Below are positions 42,022 to 53,839 of a stretch of DNA of 64,000 bases, one piece after another (the stretch's first letter is position 1; each line of letters starts with the position of its first letter). The DNA is taken from contig CM060733.1 of assembly GCA_030704615.1 (NCBI GenBank), positions 68,448,001 through 68,512,000 of the forward strand, written 5' to 3'. Both the position numbers and the translations under genes were made by a program. This DNA comes from Takakia lepidozioides (taxonomy: Eukaryota; Streptophyta; Takakiopsida; Takakiales; Takakiaceae). Under the pieces are notes generated by a model. That model had not been told where the DNA came from, did no database searches, and worked only from the letters and a program-made list of their open reading frames with translations.

Positions 42022-44690
42022 TTGAGTGTCAACACGGAGGTGCCACTAGTTGCTGGGGACAGTGCCAGTTCGAGCACTAGTAGTACTAGTGGGTACATGA
42101 GACGAGGTGTGCGGTTTAGGCCACCTTCACTTCCTGTGTCTTCTACGGAAGGTTCTGATTTGGATTGTGAATCAGGAGGACTCATACCGGCGGTGCAAGT
42201 TGTTTCTTTGCCATTGTTGTGGGACACAATGGAGGAGATGTATGGAGCTACCAAGGGGCCACGAAGGTACTCTGGGGCGGTGGGCACCATCGAGTTGGAT
42301 GATTTTATCCAAGAGTTTGATAGTTGGTGTGATTTGCAGCAAATGCGCAATCCACAACTATTTACGCCTTTCATGGCATGAAAGGGGCTGTTTCAGCACC
42401 TTGAGGGGCTGCCTATGGATGATTACCATGAGTTCAGGCGGGGGCATGAGGTTGAGATCGAGGAGTGGAGGATGTACTGGTCACCCGACTATGTCTCCAT
42501 CACTAGGGGCACTAGAGCCACGAGGGCAGTGGCTACACCTGCCGCTTCACCGGCAGCTTCAGCGAGTAGCAGTGGGACTAGTGGGACTGGTGGTACAGTA
42601 GCTACGATGTCCACCCAAGCCACTACCGCACCAGCACTAGTACCCGTGCCTGCCTTCAACCCTGTTGTGGAGTTCTTCAAAGAGTTGAGAGGGAACTACC
42701 AAGGGGTGAGGACAGAGAATTTGCGGAGCTTGCAAGAGTTCCAACGGAAGTCGACCGAGAGCTTGAGGGAGGCTTTCACTCGCATGAGGCGCTTGATAAA
42801 TGTAACCCAAGGGTTACGGAAGCTCAGGCAGTCCAATTCTGGTATGGGATATTGGATAAGGAGCTGAGGAGAAGGGTGCGGGATGCAATTCTCCTACAAG
42901 CGGCCCGACCCACCTTAGCAAATGTGTTTTTGCTGGCAGAGCGGATAGAGCTCAACATGGTGGAGGAACGAGTGGTCATGGTGGGATTTGCTAAGGAGAC
43001 ACCACGGGGTAGTGGTGCTCCTAGCCAACCACTACCTCAACGTGCTCAAGGCAACAAGGGGGCTCAGGTGAAGCTCAGGGAAGGGCAGAGAGGACCTCAG
43101 ATGCAGGGGTCTCTCCCTTCATTTGCTGGCCAACAACGGGCGGATGTGGTGTGCTGGACATGTGGAGGACCCCATGTCAAGAAGGATTGCCCAGAGGGAG
43201 GCAAAGGGCCGGCACATGCACAGCCTGCACAGTTGCAGTGTGGGCATTGTGGCAAGCACGGGCATGGAGAGGCCCAGTGTTATGGTTTGCATCCTGAGTT
43301 GCGCCCAGGCCAGTTCCAAGGGAACAATGGTGGCCGAGGGCGAGGTGGAGCAGCCCAGAGAGGACGAGGTGGCCAGCCACGAGGTGTAGGCCAAGGGCAA
43401 GCTCAACATGGCCAAGGACGCGGAGGTCAGGGTGTTGACCAAGGCATGGCCAACCGGCTTCAGCAGCTAGAGAAGAGGCTCGCTGCCATGACTACAGCTC
43501 AGGTGGTACCGGCTCTAAGGCCGGATGGTCCACCTCCTGCTCCTGAGGGAGGAGATATGGGAGGCATGGGATTCATGTGTGGAGCAGCACTACCACTAGT
43601 GCAGGTGGAATCTGCTGCAGCCGTGACTCGAGGAGCAGCACGAGTTCCTGAGCCACGAGGTGCAGAGGTGGAGTTGGATCCACAGCGTGGGGAGGCAAGC
43701 CGTCAGGCTAGGCTTCCTCAGTCATTCACATTGGCGGAGACAGTGTCGACGCCATCCATGGCACCTAGTTCTCGTCCGACTGTTACCGAGGCGGAGGTTA
43801 CTATGCCATTGGGGAGAGCTACAAGGGTAGCACCACTACCTAGTGTTGCCAAGGCTACGGCAGCTAGTGTGCTGCTAGGAGAGGCCACATCTGTGTGCCA
43901 GGCTCCATTGTTCTTGGCTACCATGATTGCGACGCCGAGGGTAAGACCAGCTGAGATGTTTAGGCTGGCAGCTACACTCTGTGAGAGTGGGGAGGTTACT
44001 TCATCTTCTGCGGAGATAGTGCGAGGTGTAGTGCCGGAGGGATCCTCGGATTTGAGGATCAAGACTGCCACGGCGGCGCCATGGCAAGCTGCAGCTGCCA
44101 GATTGATGGATCTGCCAGCTAGGCCAGCCATTGAGCGCGCCATGGTGACACCTGGAGTTGTCATGTTAGACAACCAGGATGGCATTTTCTGTTTGAGTGG
44201 ACCGGCAGGCAAGAGGTACCGGCCACTGCGGGTCTTGTTGGACTCGGGAGCTCAGCCATTGATGCTGGGCAGAGCTGCTATTGCAGGCTTGGGCCTCACG
44301 GAGGCGGATATGGAGCCTTGTCCTTTCCAGATACAGACGTCTCTGGGAGGATTAGAGCAGGCTCGGGGCATGACACGGCGTGAGTTGGCTATCAGACTAC
44401 GGCCGGATCACCCTACAGATGGCTCAATGATGCGAGCCAAGGCCATTGTGACAGACGCGGTCTCATACGATGTCCTGGTTGGTGGGGCAGTGTTGTACCC
44501 CATGGGCTTCACCCTGGATTTTTGGGAGGAGTCAGCTTCCTATAGGCCTGCATGGCAATCAGGGGAGGGCCGACGTGTGCAGCTCCCTGTGACGTTCATA
44601 GGAGGAGTTGCGGTTGCCCAGCGAGGCAAGATACCGACACTAGCAGCATTCACAGCGGCAGTGAGTTGGCCTAGAGAGTTGTTTCTACGC
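42022..44690 (+). pseudogene. Retroelement gag-protease relic
   Basis: A gag-like domain begins near 42,022 (ELDDFIQEFDSWCDLQQMRN, with a TGA at 42,379-42,381). A frameshift near 42,810 joins it to a 637-codon frame. That frame has VQFWYGILDKELRRRVRDA-type gag sequence, two zinc knuckles (CWTCGGPHVKKDC and CGHCGKHGHGEAQC), a Gly/Arg/Gln-rich linker and a retropepsin-like region with LLDSGAQPLMLG near 44,235-44,270. No reverse transcriptase follows; the sequence passes into a LINE fragment near 44,690. It is therefore a truncated retroelement or a domesticated-looking gag-protease, but the stop and frameshift argue against a working gene. Confidence 0.65.
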
Positions 44691-45292
44691 AACCCTCCAT
44701 TCTACCCTCTCTCCCCCTCACTCTGGTTAGAATTTGTTGTTGGTCATCAGCCTCCAAAGAAATGAACCCTCTGCCCCCTCCTGCAATCCCCATACACATC
44801 TGGTTGGCCACCAGTAGGTTTGTCTGGATTTCAGGAAGACCATTGGCAAAGCTTCACTTTGACCCAGACGAATGATCATGGTCATTCTCGAGGACCCCGG
44901 AACCCTTCTTCACATATTCAACGAAAAAAGGTTACAAATTCCTCATTAATGCTCAGCCTCTTTAGGCCAAATGGGATGCTAGATGGGAACATAAGGGTTT
45001 CAGAGGGGAGAACTGGTCTTCCATTTGGAAATCTATCTCAATCAAAATATGCCCTGCCAAAATTGCAGCATTCCTCTGGCAAATAGCCAACGGAGTGCTC
45101 AAGGTAGGAGAATGGCTACAGTTCAATGACGCCCTCTTATGCGCCTGCTGCTCTTCAGGGATCATTGAATCAATCGAGCATAGCCTCATCTTCTGCCACG
45201 CCCCAGCAAACATCTGGCCTTTCATCAAAGACATATACCAACACTGGAACAATAGACCCATTTCCACCATCGACCTCCTTCTCAACTACGAC
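44690..45292 (+). pseudogene. LINE fragment with zf-RVT domain, left part
   Basis: Broken frames lead into an open one with KIAAFLWQIANGVLKVGEWL, CACC and SLIFCHAPANIWPFIKDIY. This is the zf-RVT domain found at the C-terminus of plant LINE polyproteins ('AFLW....L.....L', 'C..C....E...H....C'). The frame is cut at 45,292 by the LTR of gypsy B and resumes after it. Confidence 0.75.
45288..45292. repeat. Target-site duplication of gypsy B, left
   Basis: ACGAC directly before the 5' LTR is repeated at 52049-52053 directly after the 3' LTR. Confidence 0.92.
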
Positions 45293-45917
45293 TGTCGCGG
45301 CCCTTTGCCTTGAGGGCAGGGGGTCGGGACACATGAGGGGCTGCCGCTGTGGTGGGGGCAGCGGCAGCGATAGGTATGGGGTGGTGGTAGCTTAGCGGGA
45401 CTTAGTGGGGGTGGCATAGGACTCACCATGGGGGCGGAGACCTCGTGGTGGGAGTCGTGGGGAGTCTTGGGACTCATCATGGTCCATGGGGGCCGTGGTG
45501 AGTGGGCCAAGACTCACCGCGACTCATCACCGGGAGTCGAGGGTTTTCGTGGTGGTTCGCTATAAAATGGCATGGCTGGTTGTGAAACCCCCGCGGACAG
45601 CTACAGAAGTATATATAGGGAGTAGTAACCCCGAGAACGGTGCAAGCCCGTTGGTGACCAAAAACTAGTGAGTAAGCGAGCGAGCCGGAAAGCGACCAAA
45701 GAGTGGGGAGCTGTTCCGGACTGCCAACTACCAAAGGGAATTCCCGCTGGTTCCAAATCGGTGGAGGGTTCTTTGGGAGAACAAAGGGGGACCGTTATGC
45801 CCCGGTGAGCAGCCGAAGCTCCAAGTTGGCCCGGCGGCCAGGTTGGGAGTCAGGCGCGCGCATCAAAGCGAGTAACTATGACTTGAGGGGGAGCTTACCG
45901 AAGTGAGGTGCGCGACA
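45293..45917 (+). repeat. 5' LTR of gypsy B
   Basis: 625 bp, starts TGTCGCGGCC and ends GCGCGACA. It carries a TATA box (TATATATA, 45,610-45,617) as the likely promoter of the genomic RNA. Confidence 0.95.
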
Positions 45918-45919
45918 CT

Positions 45920-45931
45920 TGGTATCAGAGC
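45920..45931 (+). other. Primer binding site, tRNA-iMet
   Basis: TGGTATCAGAGC lies two bases after the 5' LTR and is complementary to the 3' end of initiator tRNA-Met, the usual primer in plant LTR retrotransposons. Confidence 0.92.
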
Positions 45932-45972
45932 TTAGAGTTCAGTACGCGATCGTCCTTGGGATTGGCCTCATC

Positions 45973-47991
45973 ATGGGGTCGGGCAAGCGAAAGCGAAAGC
46001 GGAACGGCCCAAAAGATGATGATCCTGGTGAGCCCGATGGGGGCGACGTGTCACCAAGGCGGCCGTTTGAGGAAGCGATGCATGTTTCCGAAAACGAGGC
46101 CGCTCAAGAGCGGGAGGAATCCGAGGAGTCGGAGCCCGAGGAATCCTTGAGAGCTCCGACAAACCAAGAGATGCCTCCCATGCCGGCAGCCTTTTGGGAA
46201 GGGTTGTTGGCGCAGTTTGGCGGGACGTTGAAAGACGTGTTGAAGGCGGCTAATGCCACTTCCCCTAAGGCAAAGTTTAAGGTGAAGCCTAAGGAACCCG
46301 GCACCTTTGAGGGCGTCCAAAATCGGAAGGCACTCAACACCTGGCTCCTGGAGCTAGAGCAGTACTTCCGGGCGGCCAAGTTGAGTGACGAGGATCGGGT
46401 GGAAGTGGCTCCCACCTATTTGAGGGGCTATGCTCAACAATGGTGGCAGAAACGCCTTCACGACCGAGGTCCAAGTCCGGAAACCTTGAATTGGAGTGGG
46501 TTCAAGGAATTAATGAAGAGACAGTTTGTGCCCCTCAATGCGTCCTGGCTTGCCCGGGACAAGATGAGGAATTTGAAGCAAACAGACGACATTCGGGGAT
46601 ATGTTCAGGCCTTCAATGTGCTTTTGCTCAAAGTCACGGACATGGCAGAACCGGAAATGGTCTTCAACTTTGTGGCAGGACTGGCCCCATGGGCCAGGCG
46701 GAAGTTGGAGGAGAAGCCACCTAAGACTCTGAATGAGGCAATTGAGAGGGCTGAATGTTTCTCAGATGTTCCTAGGGGTGAAAGACAAGGCCGTACGGAG
46801 CTGAACCACAAGAACACCCGACGGGAAGGTGACTCCTTCCGACCGGAAAAGAAGTGGGATAGGCCACGCGGCGACAATGGCACGTGGAAATCGAAGGGAG
46901 GGCCTTCACACGTCAAGGTGGCACCCGGTGCTTCGAAAGGAAAAGCGGGTGGAGCGGTTTATGGCGGACAGAAGGCGACCTTTGATGGAGTATGTTTCAA
47001 TTGCGGAGAGCCCGGGCACATGGCCAAGAAGTGCACGAAGCCCCGACAATTGAACATGACTCGGGCAACCACGGAGCTGTCGGAAGATACCATCAGTCGC
47101 CTGGTGGAAGCGGTGGTCGCCAGGACTTGCAAGGTAGGCAAATATTCTTGTGAGTTGTATCAGGAAACTGGCGCATTGCGTAAAGGGAGTCACTTATTGT
47201 TCGTGGATGGGATAATATCCGGAACTAACGTGTCATTGTTGGTGGACACAGGAGCGTCGCACTCCTTCATAACACCGGCAACGGCACAAAAGCTGGGACT
47301 TCCGACAACTGACGTAGGGGCCTCTATTGAGGTGCGTTCTGCCAAAGGAGAACCGCAATTGGCGACGAGGTTGGCGTTCGATGTTCCTCTTCAACTGGGG
47401 AGTTGGGAGGGACGTGAGAACTTCACCGTCTGCGAGATCGATGGAGTGGATCTCATTTTGGGGATGACCTTTTTGAGCAGATCCGGAGCGGTCATAGATG
47501 GCCGCAAGAGGGTAGTCACACTGCCATGTTGGAATGGTGGCGAGGTCTTACGAGTTTCGGAAACGCCCAAACTCGTGGGAGGGCGAATAAACCTTCTGTC
47601 AGCAAGGGAGTGGGCCGTGGAGGAGGCGCACGAGCCCCAGTTTTTGCTTTACATTAGAGAAGTAAAGGAAGAAGGCGATGGGGAGCCGAGCCCAGATTGG
47701 ATCAAGGGGATTTTGGAGAAATACCAAGATGTGATGCCGGAGGATTTACCAAGCGGCTTGCCACCGCGAAGAGGAGTTGACCACAAGATTGAGGTGATAC
47801 CGGGATCGGAACCGCCTGCCAAGGCACCCTACCGGTTGAGCCACAGGGAGTTGGTCGAGCTGAAGACTCAGCTCAAGGATCTAATGTCAAAGGGGTACAT
47901 CCGGCCGAGTAAGTCACCTTACAGAGCCCCGGTGCTATTCGCAGACAAGAAGGATGGGACGCTGATGTGTCGATTACAGGGCTCTGAATAA
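45973..47991 (+). pseudogene. Gypsy B polyprotein part 1: gag, protease, start of RT
   Basis: From ATG 45973 a basic and acidic N-terminus precedes the gag domain ('F.G....KALNTWLLELEQYFRAA', 'W....', 'FKELMKRQFVP'). It is followed by a basic linker, the zinc knuckle CFNCGEPGHMAKKC at 46,993-47,034, then the retropepsin active site LVDTGASHSFI near 47,240-47,270 and 'DLILGMTFLSR'. The start of reverse transcriptase follows (KGYIRPSKSPYRAPVLFADK). The frame stops at 47,989-47,991 because of a frameshift just upstream (about 47,965), after which coding continues in another frame. Confidence 0.9.
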
Positions 47992-49963
47992 GGTAACTAT
48001 CAAAAACCGGTACCCTTTGCCAAGGATCGACGACTTCTTCAATTGGTTGGCAGGAGCGAAGTATTTCAACCGGATCGACTTGCGCTCCGGCTATCATCAA
48101 ATTCGGGTGGCGGAAGGAGATGAGGAGAAGACTGCGTGCAAGACAAGGTATGGTTCATATGAGTTCTTGGTGATGCCTTTTGGGCTCACCAATGCACCTG
48201 CAACCTTTAGCACGCTTATGAACAGCCTTTTTCAGGAGTGGTTAGACGACTTTGTGATCGTGTACATCGACGACATCTTGGTGTACTCGAAAACAAAGGA
48301 GGAGCACCTGGAGCACCTCAAAAGGGTGTTCCAAAAGTTGCGAGAAGGGAAGCTGTATGCCAAAGCTTCAAAGTGCGAATTTGGGGTCACAAAAGTGGAG
48401 TTCCTGGGGCATGTGATTACACAGGATGGGATCAAAATGGATGACAGAAAGGTGAGGGCGATCTTGGACTGGGAGCCTCCGACTTCGGTCCCGGGAGTGC
48501 GATCCTTCCTAGGACTTGCCTCCTATTACCGGAAGTATGTAAGAAATTTCGCCAAGATCGCGGGGCCGCTGTCAGACCTTTTGTATAAATCTAAAGTCTG
48601 GGCATGGAACACCTTTTGTGGCCAAGCTTTTGCTGAATTGAAGCAGCGGATGGCGGAAGCTCCAGTCTTGAAAATCCCGGAGTTCGATCGTCCATTTGAG
48701 ATTCATACAGATGCGTCGAACTTCGCGATTGGGGGTGTACTTATGCAAGATGGACGTCCAGTGGCTTACGAAAGTAAGAAATTGAATGAAGTGGAGCGAC
48801 GGTGGCCGACGCACGAAAAAGAGATGAAGGCGGTGGTGCACTGTCTTGAGCTTTGGCGCCACTATGTTGGTTCAAACCCGGTGAAGGTGTTCACGGACAA
48901 TGTCACGGTGAAGTATTTTGCCACGCAGCCCAAGTTGTCCCCAAAACAACTTAGGTGGCAAGATACTTTGGCGGTGTTCGACGTGGATATCCAGTACAAA
49001 CCGGGGCGAGACAACGTGGTGGCCGATGCTTTAAGTAGAAAGCAACAGCTCTTGTTGGTGTACAAGGGCGAGACGACGCTCCAAAGGAAGATCCGAAAGG
49101 CTTGCCGGAAGGATGAGCTGGCGAAGTCCGTGATGCAGGACTTGAGGATGGGGGTTAAATCGCAGTTCCACTTGCAAAATGGACTGCTCCGGTATAAGCA
49201 AAAGCGTCTCTACGTGCCGAAGGGAGGGATCAAAGATAGCCTCTTGAGAGAATGCCATGATAGCCCGCCTGCGGGCCACGGCGGAGCCAAGCGCACTGCG
49301 GCACTCTTGAAGAAAGAGTATTTCTGGCCCAAACTGAGGGAGGAGGCAGAGGAGTATGTCAAGACATGCACCACATGCCAACAAAACTGGAGCGAGTACA
49401 AAAAGCAAGCGGGGCTGTTACAACCCTTACCGATTCCAGAGGGGACTTGGGAAAGCGTCTCGATGGATTTCATGACTGCTATGCCGCTGTCAAAAGGATT
49501 CGATGCAATCATGGTGGTGGTGGATAGGTTCAGTAAAATAGGCCATTTCATCCCCACCAAGGAGACGGCAACAGCGCAGGAGACAGGGCGACTTTACTTC
49601 GCCCACGTCTTAAAGCATCATGGAGTCCCGAAGGATATTGTCTCGGACCGCGATCCAAAGTTTACGAGTAAATTTTGGAGGGCACTTTGGAAGAAGATGG
49701 GGACGAGGCTGAAGATGAGCACCGCCTTCCGACCTACAACCGACGGCCAAACAGAAAGAGTAAATTCCGTAGTGAAGCAGATCTTGCGGAATTACGTGTC
49801 GGCAGACCAAACAGACTGGGTGGAACACTTAGACGCGGCAGAGTTCTGTTATAATAACACAGAACACTCCACACGGGAGTTTCCCCTTTCGTATTGGTCT
49901 ATGGAAAAGCACCTCTGGTGCCGACAAGTTGGGCCGCCCAGGACGTTGAGGAACCGGCAGTAG
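47992..49963 (+). pseudogene. Gypsy B polyprotein part 2: RT, RNase H, integrase
   Basis: The second frame covers the reverse transcriptase palm, with [10 protein letters not shown] and the catalytic box YIDD at 48,263-48,274. RNase H follows ([16 protein letters not shown] near 48,700, '[15 protein letters not shown]'). Then comes integrase with the HHCC finger (H..GHGG.., CTTCQQ, about 49,255-49,385) and the D, D, E core in 'SMDFMTA', '[10 protein letters not shown]' and 'DGQTERVN'. All catalytic residues appear present. A second frameshift near 49,885 moves the remaining coding into the third part. Confidence 0.92.
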
Positions 49964-50529
49964 CGGCGGTACTGGAAGAACGCGAGCGTTTGTTGAAGCT
50001 CGCAAAGTACAACATTGCCAAAGCTAGGAAACGGTATGAAAGGCAGGCGAATCGGAAGCGGAGGGAAGTGAAGTTTGAGGCAGGTACAGAGGTCTGGTTG
50101 AACATCAAGAATTTCCGACTACCTCCGGAAGTGAGTCCGAAGTTCGTACCTCCGTATGCGGGACCCTTTCGCATTCAGAAGGTTATGAATGAGGATGTGT
50201 ATGAATTGGAGCTGCCGGCAAACAGTAAGGTGCACCCAGTATTCCATGTATCCCTTTTGAAGCCTTACTTCAAAGATGAAGCGCGTCCAAATCGGCATCA
50301 AGTGTTGCGTCCGCCACCTATGCTGTTGGATCATGAAAATGAACCTGAGTACGAGGTGGAGGCAATACTTAAGTCGAGGAGGTTCAAGAACCGAGAAACG
50401 GAGTATCTCGTCAAATGGAAGGGCTATCATCATGTGGAGGCATCTTGGGTGCGTGCCTCAGAAATGGGAAACGCATCCGAGGCGGTTGCAGCTTTCGAAG
50501 GGCGACCTCAAAAGCGGAAGAAGCGTTGA
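49894..50529 (+). pseudogene. Gypsy B polyprotein part 3: integrase tail and chromodomain
   Basis: The tail begins with the end of the integrase core, then the conserved 'GTEVWLNIKNFRL' and 'PKFVPPYAGPFRI' SH3-like C-terminal region. A chromodomain follows, EYEVEAILKSRRFKNRETEY then LVKWKGYHHVEASWV, before the TGA at 50,527-50,529. Chromodomains steer integration of chromoviruses toward marked chromatin. The three aromatic cage positions look largely kept (Y, W, W). Confidence 0.9.
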
Positions 50530-51423
50530 TGGGGACATCAACCTTGGAGCGTGGGTGAGGAAATGCATGCTTAGCCCGGTTTAGCTAGCTTAGGAATCCG
50601 ATTGCAAAAACTTGTATTGTACAAAACATGCTATAAATGAAATGGATTCCAAATGTTGTGCGTCCTACTTTGTTTGGAATGGTGATGCATGATATGGTTG
50701 GCTAGTGTGTAGAATGTATGCTAGCTTATAAAAGTGGGAGAGGTAAATTGGGTTAATCGTGTGTTTGCGTAGTGCCGAAATCGGGTGACCCCCATCCAAG
50801 GGGCAAGGAAACTTGCGCCTTCTTTGGGAGTTCACGTGCTAATGCGCACCTGGCGCGTGCGCGTACTATAACTGCGCTACCGAGGGGGTTGCCTTGTAGT
50901 GCGGGCTAACGCGGAAGCTACGTGCTTCCGTTCACGTACTATAATCGTGTAGCCTCGGAACGAAGTCGTAGTGCGGCTTCGGCGTGTTCCCGTACCTCAG
51001 GCCAGCATTCCAAGGCGGACCCAATTGTAGTGATTGGGGCGCACGGTTGGTTCAAGGTTATCTTCCTAGTCAAAGAGGGTTCCAGGGAACCCTTGCTCAA
51101 GGTGATGCCAAAAGCGGCATCATGAGCGGTTGCAAGCAATGTTGTTGCAGTAAGGCGATTCGATCCTCGGGGAGGATCGTTCCTTGGCCTTGAAGTAGGC
51201 CAAGAGGAGTGCACTGGGAGGAGCTGGAGAGGCTCTACCCTTGGCCGGGACTTGGAGGAACTAGCTAGTGGAGAGTAGAGTCAAGTGTGGGGTTTGGTTC
51301 TTTGCCATGGGACGCCATGGTACGGAAACAAACTCTTTGATGTGGGACGCCACAACTTGGATGTTCGTTTCTACAAAATGGACAAGTCGATGAGGACATC
51401 GACTCCCTGTTGGTAGGGGTGTG
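50530..51423 (+). other. Gypsy B 3' untranslated region and polypurine tract
   Basis: No open frame of note. Repeated phrases such as CGCGTACTATAACTGCG and CACGTACTATAATCGTG give local dyads near 50,860-50,950. A purine-rich stretch (GGTAGGGGTG) lies immediately before the 3' LTR. Confidence 0.6.
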
Positions 51424-52048
51424 TGTCGCGGCCCTTTGCCTTGAGGGCAGGGCGTCGGGACACATGAGGGGTTGCCCTTGTGGTGGGGGCAGCGGCAGCG
51501 ATAGGTATGGGGTGGTGGTAGCTTAGCGGGACTTAGTGGGGGTGGCATAGGACTCACCATGGGGGCGGAGACCTCGTGGTGGGAGTCGTGGGGAGTCTTG
51601 GGACTCATCACGGTCCATGGGGGCCGTGGTGAGTGGGCCAAAACTCACCGCAACTCATCACCGGGAGTCGAGGGTTTTCGTGGTGGTTCGCCATAAAATG
51701 GCATGGCTGGTTGTGAAACCCCCGCGGACAGCTACAGAAGTATATATAGGGAGTAGTAACCCTGAGAACGGTGCAAGCCCGTTGGTGACCAAAAACTAGT
51801 GAGTAAGCGAGCGAGCCGGAAAGCGACCAAAGAGTGGGGAGCTGTTCCGGACTGCCAACTACCAAAGGGAATTCCCGCTGGTTCCAAATCGGTGGAGGGT
51901 TCTTTGGGAGAACAAAGGGGGACCGTTATGCCCCGGTGAGCAGCCGAAGCTCCAAGTTGGCCCGGCGGCCAGGTTGGGAGTCAGGCGCGTGCATCAAAGC
52001 GAGTAACTATGACTTGAGGGGGAACTTACCGAAGTGAGGTGTGCGACA
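51424..52048 (+). repeat. 3' LTR of gypsy B
   Basis: 625 bp, the same length as the 5' LTR, with about twelve substitutions and no indels. The TATA box is at 51,741-51,748. Confidence 0.95.
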
Positions 52049-52780
52049 ACGACACTGGCACCGAGCAAACTTCTATAAAATGTATAGTATTCGAAACCCT
52101 CAGGAGTTCCACGCTATGGCACCTATGGAAGGCCAGATGCGCGAAGTGCTTCTCGGCTGAAACAACATCAATCTCTGCTTTGCTTCGCAGGTCTTTTACG
52201 ATCTAGGCACTGAATCAGGAAAGCTCGGGCAAAAATGTGTGCAGATATCAAACGGAGGTCGCAGAACGGGGCTGCAATCCACAACATCTTTAGGAATACA
52301 TGGGGCTGTCATGGAATCATTTGCCACACTGCCTTGCAAGATCTCTGCGACTGGACCGAGCTCCCTCCCCTCCCCAGTTGGCGAGGCCTCCACTCCACAA
52401 TCTAGAGCCTCCCCCGAGTTCGATCGTAAGATTAAAGCACCTTAAGTCTACCACGAAAGCCTCACGGCTTCAATACACATGGCCTTTCACAAGTCAATTT
52501 TTTATGAATGATAACTGCTACTACATCTAGGGTCCTTTCCAATGGCAGGCCCTTAGGGCATGTCTTTCTGGATCATTGGGTCGCTCCATTGCAACGTCCA
52601 AGTTGTCGTCAATACCTCTCGCGGGGTGATAGTTCGTTTTTTCACTTACTATGGTGTGTGCCCCCTTATGGTGTGCCATGGGGTTTTAATGTTTTTCCCC
52701 AAATAATTCTAAACAAAGTTTCCCAGGGCCTCTGACCCTCGTTTTTTAATATTAAGAAAAAAAACAAATGGACCATCGCC
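52049..52780 (+). pseudogene. LINE fragment, right part and 3' tail
   Basis: After the target duplication, the LINE protein continues with 'LRSSTLWHLWKARCAKCF', the typical tryptophan-rich segment after zf-RVT, and soon ends. The following ~600 bp have no open frame and finish near 52,750-52,770 in an A-rich stretch (AAGAAAAAAAAC), compatible with a LINE 3' end. Confidence 0.65.
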
Positions 52781-52899
52781 CCTACCTAACATGTGCTAAA
52801 AATGAAGAATAGTAGCGGGCCCTTGGCTGGACATGGCCCTCACATGTACACCCGCCCAACTTTATAGCTATACCATGTGTATAGTCCTTGTTTTTGTCC

Positions 52900-53049
52900 A
52901 TAATTCGGATATTGCAAGGGTATCGCACTTGTCAACACCAGCCTATGTAGGGTATTGACCTAGGTATTGGAATTGCCAATACCAGGCGGCTCAATTATTT
53001 AACACCCCGGTTGATACCCGGCCAGGCCCTGTATACCAGTCCAACACTG
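52900..53049. mobile_element. Right end of a hAT-like element, truncated
   Basis: The sequence ends ...ATACCAGTCCAACACTG, the reverse complement of the left-end sequence CAGTGTTGGACTGGTAT at 60,514. It is followed by GTTGATAC. Its own left end was not found. Confidence 0.4.
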
Positions 53050-53057
53050 GTTGATAC
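53050..53057. repeat. Target-site duplication of hAT MITE, left
   Basis: GTTGATAC before the left terminal repeat is repeated at 53832-53839 after the right one. Confidence 0.9.
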
Positions 53058-53831
53058 CAGTGTTGGGCGGTTAACCGCCAGTTCCGGACCGGACCAGAAC
53101 TTGACCCAGTCTGCAGAAGTGGACCCGGAACCGGACCGGCAAATAGGGATCAGCCTAGAACCGGAACCGGCGGTTCCTACCGGGAGCCACACCTGTGAGA
53201 ACCGGCGACATGGGCTAAACGCAAGTTCCGGTTCAGGTTCTTGGATCCTCCCAAAACCCTTGGTGGGCCATGCCATGGCATAAGATGGCATGGAGACCTG
53301 GTGGCCCCATGGCAAAACTCTTAAGTCTCTCAAGCTCCATGAGATCCTAGGTTCAAATCCTGGACCTCCATGAGATCTTTGGTTTAATCTTCAGCTCCAT
53401 GAGATCTTGGGTTCAACCCTTCAGCTCCCGGTGAGAGGTGAGAGTCCTGGGTTCACTAATCAAATTACTAGTATATGCCGATACATCAAGATAGCTCAAT
53501 TATATTCATAACTTCAAGCCACAAAAATTTATCTATTTTCTCTCACAGGTTTTTTAGTTTATTTTTGTTTCAATGAAAACTAACCAAATCCCAATATTTT
53601 AAAAACACTTAGATGAAATAAAAACAATTTAAAAATAGAACCGGAACCTAACCGGAAACGATGGTTTTTTTCAACAACTAACCGATAACCAGAACCTCTC
53701 CGATGTTTAAAAGTTGGATCCGGGACCGGCTCAAGAAAAAAAAACCGGAACCTGATCCGGAACTTGAAATTATTTTATTGAGGAACCGGAACCGAAGGTT
53801 CCTTCACAAATGCAAGAACCGCCCAACACTG
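53058..53831. mobile_element. Non-autonomous hAT-type element (774 bp)
   Basis: Perfect 15-bp inverted ends CAGTGTTGGGCGGTT and an 8-bp duplication identify a hAT superfamily element. The interior is rich in CCGGAACCGGA-like words (degenerate GGTTCCGG dyads) and has no transposase. From about 53,320 to 53,450 it includes three copies of CTCCATGAGATC-TRGGTTCAA about 45-50 bp apart. Confidence 0.9.
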
Positions 53832-53839
53832 GTTGATAC

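Larger units (their letters stand above)
45293..52048 (+). mobile_element. Ty3/gypsy chromovirus element B, full length
   Basis: A 6,756-bp element with two 625-bp LTRs, a 5-bp duplication (ACGAC), a primer site for initiator tRNA-Met, gag, protease, reverse transcriptase, RNase H, integrase and a C-terminal chromodomain in that order. It is inserted in the zf-RVT part of a LINE. Two frameshifts break the polyprotein. The LTRs differ at about a dozen positions, mostly C/T or G/A changes, so the insertion is fairly recent. Confidence 0.95.

Noticed and set aside
45920-45931. Part of a tRNA gene
   Set aside because: Only the 12 bases complementary to the tRNA-iMet 3' end are present, at the place expected for a primer binding site.
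53320-53360. tRNA gene from the B-box-like GGTTCAAATCC
   Set aside because: No A box or cloverleaf can be drawn around it.
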